Shown here: piece by piece, positions 49,888-61,200 of the stretch | Layout: each line of letters starts with the position of its first letter | How positions within the stretch are numbered: position 1 is the stretch's first letter | Assembly: GCF_905475345.1 (NCBI RefSeq) | Contig: NC_066595.1 | Span: 2,035,001 to 2,099,000, forward strand | DNA from: Vespula vulgaris | Taxonomy: Eukaryota; Arthropoda; Insecta; Hymenoptera; Vespidae | Length of the DNA stretch: 64,000 bases | Direction of reading: 5' to 3' | Program-made: the position numbers and the translations under genes | Notes under the pieces: model-generated | What the model was told of the DNA's origin: nothing | The model's database searches: none | Seen by the model: the letters and a program-made list of their open reading frames with translations, nothing else

Positions 49888-51524
49888 ATCTTAATCGTTT
49901 ACAGCAACAATATAAAATAATTCAAGTAACACTTCTTTCTTCAATTTTTACGATAACATATATCGCGTAAAAAATATTTCAAAGTATTCAAATAACGTTC
50001 ACTCGACAACGCCACACCACTACGATATTGAAATTTCACTATCAGGAAATTAATATCCCGCGCGAAATCGTTTTACTTTATAGCTTCAACGTGATTGGTA
50101 GATAGATCAATTTAACTCCAGGCGAATAAGAATTTCTTTTTTGAATTTCGAAACAAATTACATTAAAAATTTAATATGATAACGATCGAACGTTATTAAA
50201 ATTTTTATCCCTATATCGATATCACAAATTTATAAATTTATTAATTGAATCCATTTACCGATGACGATGAAAAATTTAACATAAAAAACAAACCATACAT
50301 ACTTATCGAGAGAGAACATATTATAGTATTTAAACTAGTTGAAAATATTGTTATATAAATAAATCTGCTTAAAAAAAAAAAAAAAAAAAAAAGTAAGAAA
50401 AAGAAAGAATGCCATGCTACGAAATCAATGTTAGTTAATCGTATGATCGATTATATTCAACCAATAACGTATACAATATAGAAGAATGTATGGGATGAAT
50501 CACGTCTAAATATTCTCTGATAGGTAGATAATGTCGAATGGTCGAAAATAAATGTAAATTCCCTAAATAAGAAACGTTGGTTTGTCCCTTGATTGACCAA
50601 CAATATTCCGATTATCCGTTTACATATCATGTGACCTTTTCTCATTTATGCAAACCTCAGTAATATTTTGCTCACGATCTCACTGCAAAACAATAACAAA
50701 CCCTTGTCTGAGGAGCTTGCGAACGTATTATTTTCTTAAGTGTATGGACCATATTAGGTGTCAGGAGAGTTTATTATTTCTTTCTATACGCTGTATTTTT
50801 GGTTAAGAAAAATACAGATTTCATTTGGAAAAGGAAAATGTACATCTACTTGCGATGTTGTCGGTTATAGAAGAAAATACTTGCTGACGAAAGTCATGGT
50901 CATCGTGCGTGGATATCGTAAATGTAGAGGGTCCAGTATGTAAACCGATCAACTAGACATTCGTGTAGACTGTCTAATAGACTGTGTAAACCAGTGTTCG
51001 GGATTATTATATACGCAATGTTTGATATTATCGAAAATTTGTGAATTTAAAGAACTTTACGCACGAATATTTACATCGTAAAGTGTGATTAATCCGCGCG
51101 TCCCGACCACGCGTGTTTAGACATGCGCTTCTTATACTAATTGAATTTAACGAAAGAATGTTTTTACACAGATGTTTGCATTAAGCTTTTTCCTTTCTGT
51201 TTTTTTTTTCCCCTTTACGAAAGATCGATTAAATAAGTGAAATATTCAAGTGATTTAATAACAATATTATATATTCTCTTTTAATCCTCTACTCAAATGT
51301 GAAAGAACTACCATTGTTTCTGTGTATATAAATAAACGAAACAACAGGCTCGAGTAACGTAGGTATCTATTGTTTATACTATATTTACATATATACATAC
51401 ATGCGCGCGTGCGCGCGCGCACGCACACACACAGTACACACACATATATATATAGACATGATCATCTGAAGAGTTTAAAGTTTCTACAAATGCAAAACAT
51501 TTATGTTGGTACAGTGAAACATAC
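49888..51524. promoter_or_regulatory. Divergent promoter region between STIL (-) and REPTOR (+)
   Basis: About 1.6 kb between two start codons facing away from each other. It should contain both promoters and REPTOR 5' UTR exons. A tacag at 51510-51514 could be a splice acceptor ten bases before the REPTOR ATG. A run of 48 bp alternating purine and pyrimidine lies at 51386-51433. No coding exon is supported. Confidence 0.45.
51386..51433. repeat. Alternating purine-pyrimidine tract (GC/AC-rich), Z-DNA type
   Basis: An unbroken alternating run whose core is a 20-bp GC/GT block flanked by AC and AT alternation; after one break the alternation continues to about 51463. Confidence 0.85.
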
Positions 51525-53714
51525 ATGGTTTCGCAAATGGGAGATATTAGTTATCCAGAACTTTTATTGGATATTAAAGATAACACAATGGATAGTATAG
51601 TAAAACATGAGCCTCCACAAGAAATGGGTCCATCTTCTGCCTCCGTTCCAATACCTGGAGGACATAGAGGAACAAGAGGTATATACGACCAATTTTCTCC
51701 TTCGCCTCTTCAAACATCTACTTGGAGTAATAGGCCGGAGCATGTTGAATCTCCTTTCAAAATGGATCCAGATCAATTGGATATATCTTTTAAAATGGAT
51801 GATGATGATATATTCCAAGTTGATAAAGCAGATCTTATACAAGGACCTACACTTGCTGAATTAAATGCCAATGATGATACACTTCTAGGAGATTTAAATT
51901 TTGATGATTTACTATTGCCAGAGGAATACATTCAACCGTTAAGGATCGGACCCAATGTCATTGCTTCCGGTGGTTCTTTGTTTAATAATAGTGGATCAGG
52001 ATTTGCATCCAGTAGCTTTCCACAAACTGGAACTGCGTTCAGAAGTTGTCCAACATATACAACTACTAGTGGATTTACATTGAATAGAGAAATAAATATA
52101 ACGGATAATTTTGAAGGTGTCAGTCCACCTGTTTTTACCAGTCCAGGAACTAGCAATGTTGCAGGTGCGCATAGATTTTTTGTTTTATCATTTTTGCTTT
52201 AATTTACATTCGTTATTCATTTTTCACATAATTGTTATTATGATACTTCATAGGTAGTTCTACGGCAAGTTCTTCGACTTCTCCTCATACAGCAACAAGA
52301 TCAACTGGCCCGTCTACTCTCCACGAGTTATTAATGAAACGAAACGAAAGTTCGTTTAATACTCCAGTAACTAGCCAAATTGATACAGCGTCTGGTATGA
52401 GTGGTAAACCTAAAGTTTCTAGGCTCTCTATGTCTGCACCAACACAATCCATGGGATTAGAACAAATTTGGGCTCATAGAGAACCACGACAACATCTCTT
52501 AAGTACTGGCAGTCTTAGTTTAGTTGAAGCAGGATCTACGAGTAGTTTAAGCACTGGTGGTGCTCTTAGTCCAGACCCACTTTGTTATTTAGATCCCCTT
52601 AGTCACGATGAAGGATACGAAGACAGTGATGATGACAGTGATCATTACGATGATTACAGCAGTGATAATGGTATTCAAACATATATTAAAATATATCTCG
52701 TGCTATATTACAAAAAAAAAGAAAATAAAAAATAAAAAAAAAACAAAGAAAACATACTTTTTTTTTCCATAATTTGTAAGAAATATAACGAAATGATTTT
52801 GTTACAGATACTGGTGGTAGTGATGGAGAAGACCAAAGTAATGTTAGTCTAGGAGGTGATACAGCAGACATAGGAAGAGAGAGTAGACATAGTAAAAAAG
52901 AAAGATACTTTTGGCAATATAATGTTCAAGCCAAGGGTCCAAAAGGTCAACGTTTAGTTGCGAGAACACGACTGGAAGATCCTCACGTTTTGAACGAAGC
53001 TACGGATCCTGTATTCAGTCCTCATTGTGCTCTCAGAGGAATCAAGCACAGTGGTAAAGCACGTAAAGGAGATGGCAATGATCTTACTCCAAATCCACGA
53101 AAACTTTTTAGCATTGGAAAAGAATTAGATAAGCTCTCGCGCGTTATAAACGATATGACCCCTGTTTCTGAACTGCCTTTCACAGCAAGGCCTAAAACGC
53201 GGAAAGAAAAAAATAAATTAGCATCGCGCGCATGTCGTCTTAAGAAAAAAGCTCAACATGAAGCTAACAAAATAAAGTTACATGGTCTTGAACAAGAGCA
53301 CAGTTGAGTAAAGATAGTTCTGATTTATTTAAAGTATATATAAGCTTCGCTTTGTTTATACATGTGTATATGTGTATACAAACATAAATGTAATGATTAC
53401 TTTGAATGACACGATTTTTTATCATAGGACGATTGATCCAAGGTATATCACAAGCAAAACAAACTTTAGCCGCTAAACTAACGGAACCTAATCCTGAAAA
53501 TCAGGAAGAACTAACAAGACAAATGGAAAAATATTGCAAATTGGCCACCAGTTAGTATAACTCAACATAATTATATACATAAAAATATTGATATCCTAAT
53601 ATCATATTTCCTATTACAGAGATACGCATAGCAAATCACTCTACAGAATTTGTCAATAAAGTGTTAGACAAGGTCAAAGCAGGAGTGCCTGATGGTGGCA
53701 TTGATGATTTTTAA
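51525..53714 (+). CDS. REPTOR: REPTOR / CREBRF-type bZIP transcription factor
   Basis: Five exons: 51525-52164, 52254-52670, 52808-53302, 53428-53550 and 53620-53714, joined in frame to 589 residues (human CREBRF 639). The N-terminal half is acidic and Ser-rich with activation-like segments (DLNFDDLLLPEEY, DPLCYLDPLSHDEGYEDSDD). The conserved CREBRF block KERYFWQYNVQAKGPKGQRL follows. Then comes the bZIP basic region (residues ~490-510, KEKNKLASRACRLKKKAQHE), a short zipper (IKLHGLEQEH through LIQGISQA), and the family C-terminus (STEFVNKVLDKVKAGVPDGG). In flies REPTOR is held in the cytoplasm by TORC1 phosphorylation and activates starvation genes when TORC1 is inhibited. Introns 3 and 4 have weak donors (gttgag, gttagt); phase and family match support them. 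Confidence 0.93.
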
Positions 53715-54962
53715 TATAAACGAATCTTTTTTTTTACATCAACTTTATGTTTATACTTATGTACAGAAGATTGAGAGAAAGAGAGAGCGAGAGCGAGAGC
53801 GAGCGAGAAATTATGCTTTTACATTAAAACAGCTTCATTTTGTTTTTGTGAAAATGCGCTAAGGAACTATTGTTAATTTATTGATTAATGTGAATAAATA
53901 TAATCGTTATATTATAATTACAGGTAGAAATTCATATTCTTAAGGAAATCGCAGAACCGACAATTTTGTGTACTCAGCTTTTATAATATGATACTATCTT
54001 CATTTTGTTAAAGACTGTGTTCTTTGTTATTGTATATAGTATTGGTTCAACTGTACATACTATTTTTTTAATCTTAATCAAGCAGGAACGATGTACCTTA
54101 TTTATGCAGTAAAACTGACCACTCAATGAAATACCCTGTAATAAAATTCTTTTATTCTCTGTAGTAGTAGAATATAACTATTTTACTTCCTATATTTGTA
54201 AATTTGATCACGTAAATACATCTTTCGTGTATATATGCGTACACACATATAGGACGTTTTAGAAAAAAGCAATAGTTTATCAATAGTTATCATATAACAG
54301 AGCATGAAAGCGTATGTTTACATCTTTATGAAAATTGTAGAAAAAAAGAAAAAACAAAACGAGGAAACTCATCTTCGTCGCTCTCTTTCTTTAAAGGAAA
54401 AGGATAGTTATGAATAATGTCGATAACATAATCTCTACAATATATTATATAATCAAAGAATTATATTATCCTTTTCATGTATTAAATTAGCTAGATATTA
54501 TTATTAAATCTTATCTGTAATCTTGTTCGTTGATATTCATGAAAAAAAAAATATTATCGATCAGGTAACAATCGAATGACTTTTCTATGAGACAAAATGT
54601 ATTCTTGGATTATTTTTTTATCTGAAAGCTACATAATAGCTTTAATAAAAAAAATCATTGTGTAATAAACAAATGATCTTAGAGCGTTGTTTGTTTCAAG
54701 AATGATTTCTATTGGTTCATTCTTATCGTTTGAATATTGCTGAAAAATGATTGGTCGAGTATTATAGCATTAAACATTTGCTGCGTAAAACTATTATATA
54801 TTTTAATCACGGTAGAATGACGATAAAGCAGAAACAGTTCTAGTATTTGTGCGTGTATATGCGGTGTATACGGAGTGAGGTTATTTGGTGCGAATCAAAT
54901 TTCAAAGTGACTATGCCGATTATGCGAAAAATACCGTAAGTGATTATTTCTATTCAAAAATA
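53715..54962 (+). other. REPTOR 3' UTR and inhibitor-2 promoter region
   Basis: Plus-strand AATAAA hexamers at 53893-53898 and 54140-54145 are candidate REPTOR ends. A GA-rich stretch lies at 53770-53812. The last 120 bp before 54963 are less A+T-rich and should contain the inhibitor-2 promoter or leader. No other gene is seen. Confidence 0.5.
54140..54145 (+). terminator. AATAAA poly(A) signal, candidate for REPTOR
   Basis: A canonical hexamer 426 bp after the stop codon; an earlier one lies at 53893-53898. Confidence 0.45.
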
Positions 54963-56476
54963 ATGGCAGAAAATCTGTCCAAACGGCCTTCCAAAGGAAT
55001 CTTGAAAACGTCCAGTAGCTTCGATAATCCAGAAGCGCCTAGGTAATCATTTATTATATTGTACATTTATATCGTCACTTAGTAAAATTAAAACGATGAT
55101 CTCACAGAAAATTTTCTTTGCATGACTAGAACGAACGGAACAAGTTTACATTGTATATACATATTATACACATTTAATATTCTCGTTCAAATTTGAAATA
55201 CAGCGAAAGAATGAATATTCAATAATTAAATGTTAAAAATAATGATATTACAAAAGAATGACGTATTTTGTATATTTCGTTTATAGTTGATATATACATC
55301 TTTTAAATTAGAATCACCGAAATTGAATGCTGTGACTGTGCTAGTTTATTAAAAAATATACTGCGTTATATAAATCCGTAAATTATTTAATCGATATAAT
55401 AATACATAGTAAATAATAATAAATATATAGCATGTACGAGTAGAGCATCCTTGAATTTATTATATCACAAAAAATACTTTGTGTATATATATTTTACATA
55501 TATATTATAATATATAATATATTATATAATATATTTATTTTATATATATATATACATATATAATCATTATCTTGTTTTTATAAAATTTAATAGGATTAGA
55601 ATATTCGTATATCATTTTTTATTTTGCTTTCGTAGACCAAATAAAGAAACAAAATGGGATGAAATGAATATTATTGCAACTCTTCATCCGCCTGAAAAAG
55701 ATTATGGCCATATGAAAATAGATGAACCTAAAACCCCATATAATTATGAAGGCCTTGGCAGTGAACATGAATTCGATGAATTAGACTCTGTTGCCATTGC
55801 GGCTAAGTGAGTATTCAATTGGTATATGTGTGTGTGTAGATCATTTAAATGTATTGCTATTACTATAAAATAGTTAATTATTAATAAAAGTATAATATAT
55901 TTTATAAATATAATATATTTTATATCTTATGTAATTATTAAATTTTTATTAATTTAAGATAATTAATTCAAATTAGAAATTTTCCAAAATTGTTTATAAA
56001 AATTTAGATTAGCTGAAGGTACTAAAGCAAAAGTTTTCGAAGAGCAAAGTGAAGAAGATGAGGATGAAGAGGATGAAGAAACACCAGAGGAAAGAGGTGA
56101 AGCAATCGTTTTAAAATCTTTTTACAAAATTTATTTAATAAAGGAATATTAATGAAGGAATATTACCAAAGATAATAAGAATGTATAACTCATTTGAAAG
56201 GAAAAAATTGTTAATTTTCATTATTTCCATTTTGCAAAATAATTTGCTTTACTTATAGAAAAAAGGAAAGCATTTGAAGCAAAAAGAAAAGGTCATTATC
56301 GCGAATGGCATGCTGTTCAATTAGCACGTAAACAGCTTTTGGAACAAGATGAAGATGAAGACGAGGAGGATGAAGTGGAAAATAAAATTGACAGTGACAC
56401 ATCATCGGGAGAAGAGAGTGCATTTAAAACACGTTTTAAATGCATGCCGTCCTGTAAGAGAAGGGAAAACAAATAA
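54963..56476 (+). CDS. PPP1R2: Protein phosphatase 1 inhibitor-2
   Basis: Four exons: 54963-55042, 55636-55806, 56008-56096 and 56259-56476, joined in frame to 185 residues (human 205). Motifs that contact the PP1 catalytic subunit are present: N-terminal SKGILK; KWDEMNIIATLHP; the DEPKTPYNYE site, whose Thr is the GSK3 target in the human protein; an acidic stretch (EEDEDEEDEETPEE); and the helix KRKGHYREWHAVQLARKQLL, equivalent to the HYNE region that covers the active site. The C-terminus is acidic and then basic. Inhibitor-2 binds and restrains or remodels PP1 in cytosol and nucleus, including during mitosis. An upstream in-frame extension was not needed; the ATG at 54963 gives the expected MAENLSKRPSKGILK start. 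Confidence 0.95.
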
Positions 56477-56539
56477 ATAATAAACAAGTCTTTAGTAATC
56501 CAATTTTATATCATAGATAGTTCTATGTCATCATTTGTA

Positions 56540-56545
56540 AATAAA
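56540..56545 (+). terminator. AATAAA poly(A) signal, candidate for inhibitor-2
   Basis: A canonical hexamer 64 bp after the stop codon. Confidence 0.5.
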
Positions 56546-56681
56546 TATAACAGACTTTTATAATTTCTTAGTTTCAGTATGTTACTGATTAGTTACATCT
56601 TTTAATTTATATTAAAATTCTATTAAGACTCATTATTATTTGATAACTCTTTACATATTTGTTTTATATTAATTATATTTG

Positions 56682-56687
<6 letters not shown>

Positions 56688-56728
<41 letters not shown>
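56688..56728. repeat. (TA)n microsatellite
   Basis: About 20 AT units. Confidence 0.95.
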
Positions 56729-56730
<2 letters not shown>

Positions 56731-57540
56731 CAGTGTATGACTACTATTATAAATTAGGCATTTTCATGGTAATAATTTTGTATATATGTACAATTGAAAT
56801 TATAATTTGAATTGCCATGCATTTAAAAGGACTCATATTTATTAGAATATTATATTTTTGGTTTTTTTTTATGTTACTGTGCATAATAGAAATAATATAA
56901 CATTGCATCATTGTAATTAAATTACATTTAACAACCATTACCAACCTCGTGTCAAGATTAGTACAAATTTACGTGTGCAGTATTGAATAGAAAGGAATAC
57001 ACAAATTTTGAGAAGAATGCAGTTAAACTTAATCAAGTATTCCATACTATAATGATTATAATCGTTCTTATATATACTAAATAGACATAAGCCATTGAAT
57101 GTAACAATGGACTGAAATATGTAATTAGAAGTAACGTATTAAACGTAGCATAGCTTAAAAAAAGGTATATGATTGTGACTAATCAAAGAAAGTGTATGCA
57201 TATATATTAGAGTTGCCATTCCTTTTGAAGTCAAATAACAATATATTGTACAATATATCCGTCTGATAATTAGATACATTTTTATTACAGTGATAGAAAT
57301 CAATAAAGATTCTGATAATATATCTTTTACATTAGATTTTAATTATTTCCATAAACGAAAGTGAATTTGATGAAAGTTGCGCGGAACTATTACAAATAAA
57401 CTTTAAGCTATTTTCTAGTATGCTTATTAACTATATTAATAATTGCCATGCATAGGAAACAAAAGATGTATTATCCAAAGATAAATAAATTAATTATCAA
57501 TTAATCATTCTTATCTTTTTATTGAATTTTATTACATTTA

Positions 57541-57551
57541 ATATATACATA

Positions 57552-57600
<49 letters not shown>
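57541..57600. repeat. (TA)n microsatellite
   Basis: About 28 TA units with small interruptions. Confidence 0.95.
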
Positions 57601-57602
<2 letters not shown>

Positions 57603-57900
57603 TACTTTTTTTATGCTACAGTTATATTAAAAGCAAAAAAAAAATGCAATTAGTGATCTAATAACATGTCGCAATTTATGTGTAAATTAAGAAAAAACTC
57701 AATTTTAGTTGTTAATACTTCCTAAAAAATATTTCTTTTGCAAAACTGCCATTATACCAGATAACAAGAAAATTATATTAATTACAAAGAAATTCATTGG
57801 GAATATATTGTAAAAGAAATTGAAAAAATTTCATAAATTCTTCAAAACGTGTAGTAAACAATTTTTTCAGAACGTGTACATAAAACTATAATAATAAAAT

Positions 57901-57906
57901 TTTATT
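57901..57906 (-). terminator. AATAAA poly(A) signal, candidate for Sara
   Basis: A minus-strand AATAAA about 360 bp downstream of the Sara stop codon. Confidence 0.4.
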
Positions 57907-58265
57907 GATTCAATGAAATTATGTACAAAAGCTTTGTAGTCATAGTATAATAAAATTGGATAAAGATCGACAAATGAGATTTTTTAAGCACAATATTATT
58001 AACATAACAATGATTATTAATACATTTATAAGATAAAACAGTCAGCAATAAAAGAAGATATATTACAGTGCTGAACATTTCTATTACTGTTTCATGATTA
58101 TATAGAAAATAGTAATCCAACATTCGAATAAATGTCCGAATTTTCTATGTTACAATTAATCAATTAATATAAATTGAAAAAATGTCGTATGTGTGTGATC
58201 TTTCATAGTGCCACATTATTCAACTATAATTATCTAGATGTCACAATATATGTACATAATTGTTT

Positions 58266-61200
58266 TTACTCATCAAGCACATAGAATATTAATTCAAGCA
58301 CAGTATGGGTATCTTGACTGCTTTGTGCAGCTTTATGTAGAATTTGTATTAATTCATTATCAAGACTGTTCATATAGATAGGTGGTAACTTTGCACCTTC
58401 ACTACCAGCTTCATATCCAACCTATATACATTATTAAATTATTTAAAGTATGTTTAATAACAAATTAAAAATTGTATAATTATAACATACATTATCTGGA
58501 TGAATAGTAGTCCTAACGCCAATTTTTGTAAGTCCTGCAGTTGCTAGAAGATCTAAAAGTTTAACTAAAGCTGCACATGTGGCCCTTGCTATACTTTCTG
58601 ATAATTTATTTATGTCCATAGGATCGTGAACACCATTTGGATGATCATCTGACTGCAGATATAATTTTTTTTTTATAATTTATTTTAATATATAAAACAA
58701 TAAACTTATTTTAATTTATTTTAATAAATATAATATCTCACATTATTAATGGAATAAATAAGGTAAGATTAATAAAATATTATACATACTTTAATAATGA
58801 AGACCTCTGTCCAACGAATAAATCGACTGGTTCCTCTATAATCTGTAGCATTATGAACTCTGATAGAAGGTACTCCATCCATTAATTGTCCATCAATAGG
58901 ACTTTTAACTCTGTTAGTATATGATTTTAAACAAAATTTAAAAAATTACAAATCACCAAAACATGTAATGAACCCAAAAGATCTATTGGCCTTACCCTAA
59001 ATTAAATTGCACATCATTCTCTACCCATTTTATATTTACAGTTTCATCTGGTTCTGCTGCACCTTGACGTCCACAGCCAATTGAAAAATCATGCATATTC
59101 TTAAGAGCTGCTTTTAAAGCTTCCATTTTTTCTGGCATTATTTCTACCATTAAACCATCTTCTACTATACTCGACTTAGCAGATAATCCCATTGATGATT
59201 TTAATGCACCATTAATGACTATAAAACTTGCTCCAGTTACTAGAAAAGAAACGCTTGAGCTTATCTGTATTTTTTATATCGTATATTAAAGCTGTTTTTA
59301 TATAATGTAGTAAACAAATTGTACCTGTCCTTGGTTTATTTTGAATATTAATAGCCTGTGTTTGGTAACTGCTTTCATCTCCTGTATTTGTTTGTATACA
59401 TACTAAATGTGAATCAGCAGTAATACTAAAATTCGAGGCAAATGCCAAAACATGATCATTAGAATTATTTAGACCCTTTATAACTTGATCGTATCTATTT
59501 CTAGGAAACATAACATCTGTTGTTCTATTTTTCAAATGAATCGTTAGTCCTCTGACACCCGGTAACGTGTATCCAAAGTTTCTAAAATCCGCCAACACTT
59601 TCATAACTGTATGTCCAATTTCGAAATAAAGTGCATCTCGAAATCTAACGGAGACCAGCGGGCAAGGATAATAACGATATTCAGCACCAAGACGTAATAC
59701 AAGACGTAACGGAAATACTTTTGCCCATGGAGTCTCCCATCTGACAAACAAATGTGAATGTATGTACAAATATATATATATATTTTTTGACGTTAATTTA
59801 ACAAATAGTTGTATCTTAAAACGTACCTATGAATTAAAAGGCCTACTAGAAAAGGTGCTGGTGGTAAAACAATTTTTTGTAAACATTGTAAGGTTTGTCG
59901 AATAAATAAAAATCCTGCATGTTCACGAGAGCCCAAAAGATTGCCTCCCTGATGTATTGAGACAGAAAGCTCTGTCATCGTATTACCTATGTATATAATA
60001 ATGTAAAAAACATTGATAAATTGTTATATATAATTCGTAATTTAAGGACAAAAGAAATATGTAATATTAACCTTTTGTTGCTTCTACGTATATATGATTA
60101 ATATACATAAGAAGATCTTTTGGTATTTGAGTTTCATCTGGTAAAGTTTCTAATAATAATATAATTTCATCTTGACCAACACAGGCCAATCCTTTTGAAG
60201 TAACATTCCAACATATTCTGTTTACACAGCAACTTACTAAAAAGAAGGAAAAAAAAGAAAAGAAAAGAAAAGAAGAAAAAAAAAATATAAGAAAATAAAT
60301 TTATAATATCTATTTTTTGTTCATGTTGTATAGATTACTTCTTCTACTTACAATTTGTTATTTTAACATATGCATAAAGATTTTTGTTAATTGCAAACAT
60401 TACTGGTGGTTCACATTCATTTTTTAATGTTCTGTAAAGAAGATCTTGGTCGGTCACGTTATGATAAGAAATTTCTAAAAACACAAAATAAAAATTATGA
60501 TAGAATAAAGTGACTGATATTTTCTAATCATAATTATTTAAAATATGATATTGCTTTCTTACGGCCTTTATGTATGGTGACTGTTGGTGGTAGCATATTA
60601 GGATCTTGTGGTATATAACTGTTTGTATTGGGGTCCAAAGGCAATAGATTTTGTTTTTTACTTCCACCGGATATTGAAGATGAATCAGAAGCAGATACTC
60701 GCTTGTTTCCTGTTTTCCGATAAGGTGGTTTTAAATCCCAAGATGAATCTAGTTCTGTCAGGTCACATCCAGGCCTTATTCCTATGTTTAGTTATTTGTG
60801 TGTGAAAAGAAAACAAACAGGAAGGGGCAGGATTGATAACATAAATATGTATTAAAAAAAACTAAAGTCAAAAAATAAAATATATATGTGGGGGATTAAC
60901 ATTAATGAGATAACAAAAAAATAAAGAACTTAACATAAATGGATGGAATATATATATGTGGATGGCTTTAGGATTATAGTTGTACAAGTTATATAATTAT
61001 ACATATACACATTTGTAAAATTACTAGCAATAATTAAAGAATGAAAGAGTTAGAGATATACTGAATGAAAGAGTAAGATATAAAATATTTTGAATCAATC
61101 ACTCTTGTTCCAGACCTTTAGCTAAACATTATATAAATTTATATATGTAATAATTAGATAATAATATATAATTTTTTTATACAAATGTTACTCACCATCA

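Larger units (their letters stand above)
56477..58265. other. 3' flanks of inhibitor-2 and Sara (convergent); no gene seen
   Basis: A+T-rich DNA between two convergent genes, with TA microsatellites and two short non-coding-looking frames. Candidate poly(A) signals are at 56540-56545 (plus) and 57901-57906 (minus). Confidence 0.6.

Noticed and set aside
51564..51842. Antisense and shifted frames over REPTOR exon 1
   Set aside because: REPTOR coding character and exon joins explain the region.
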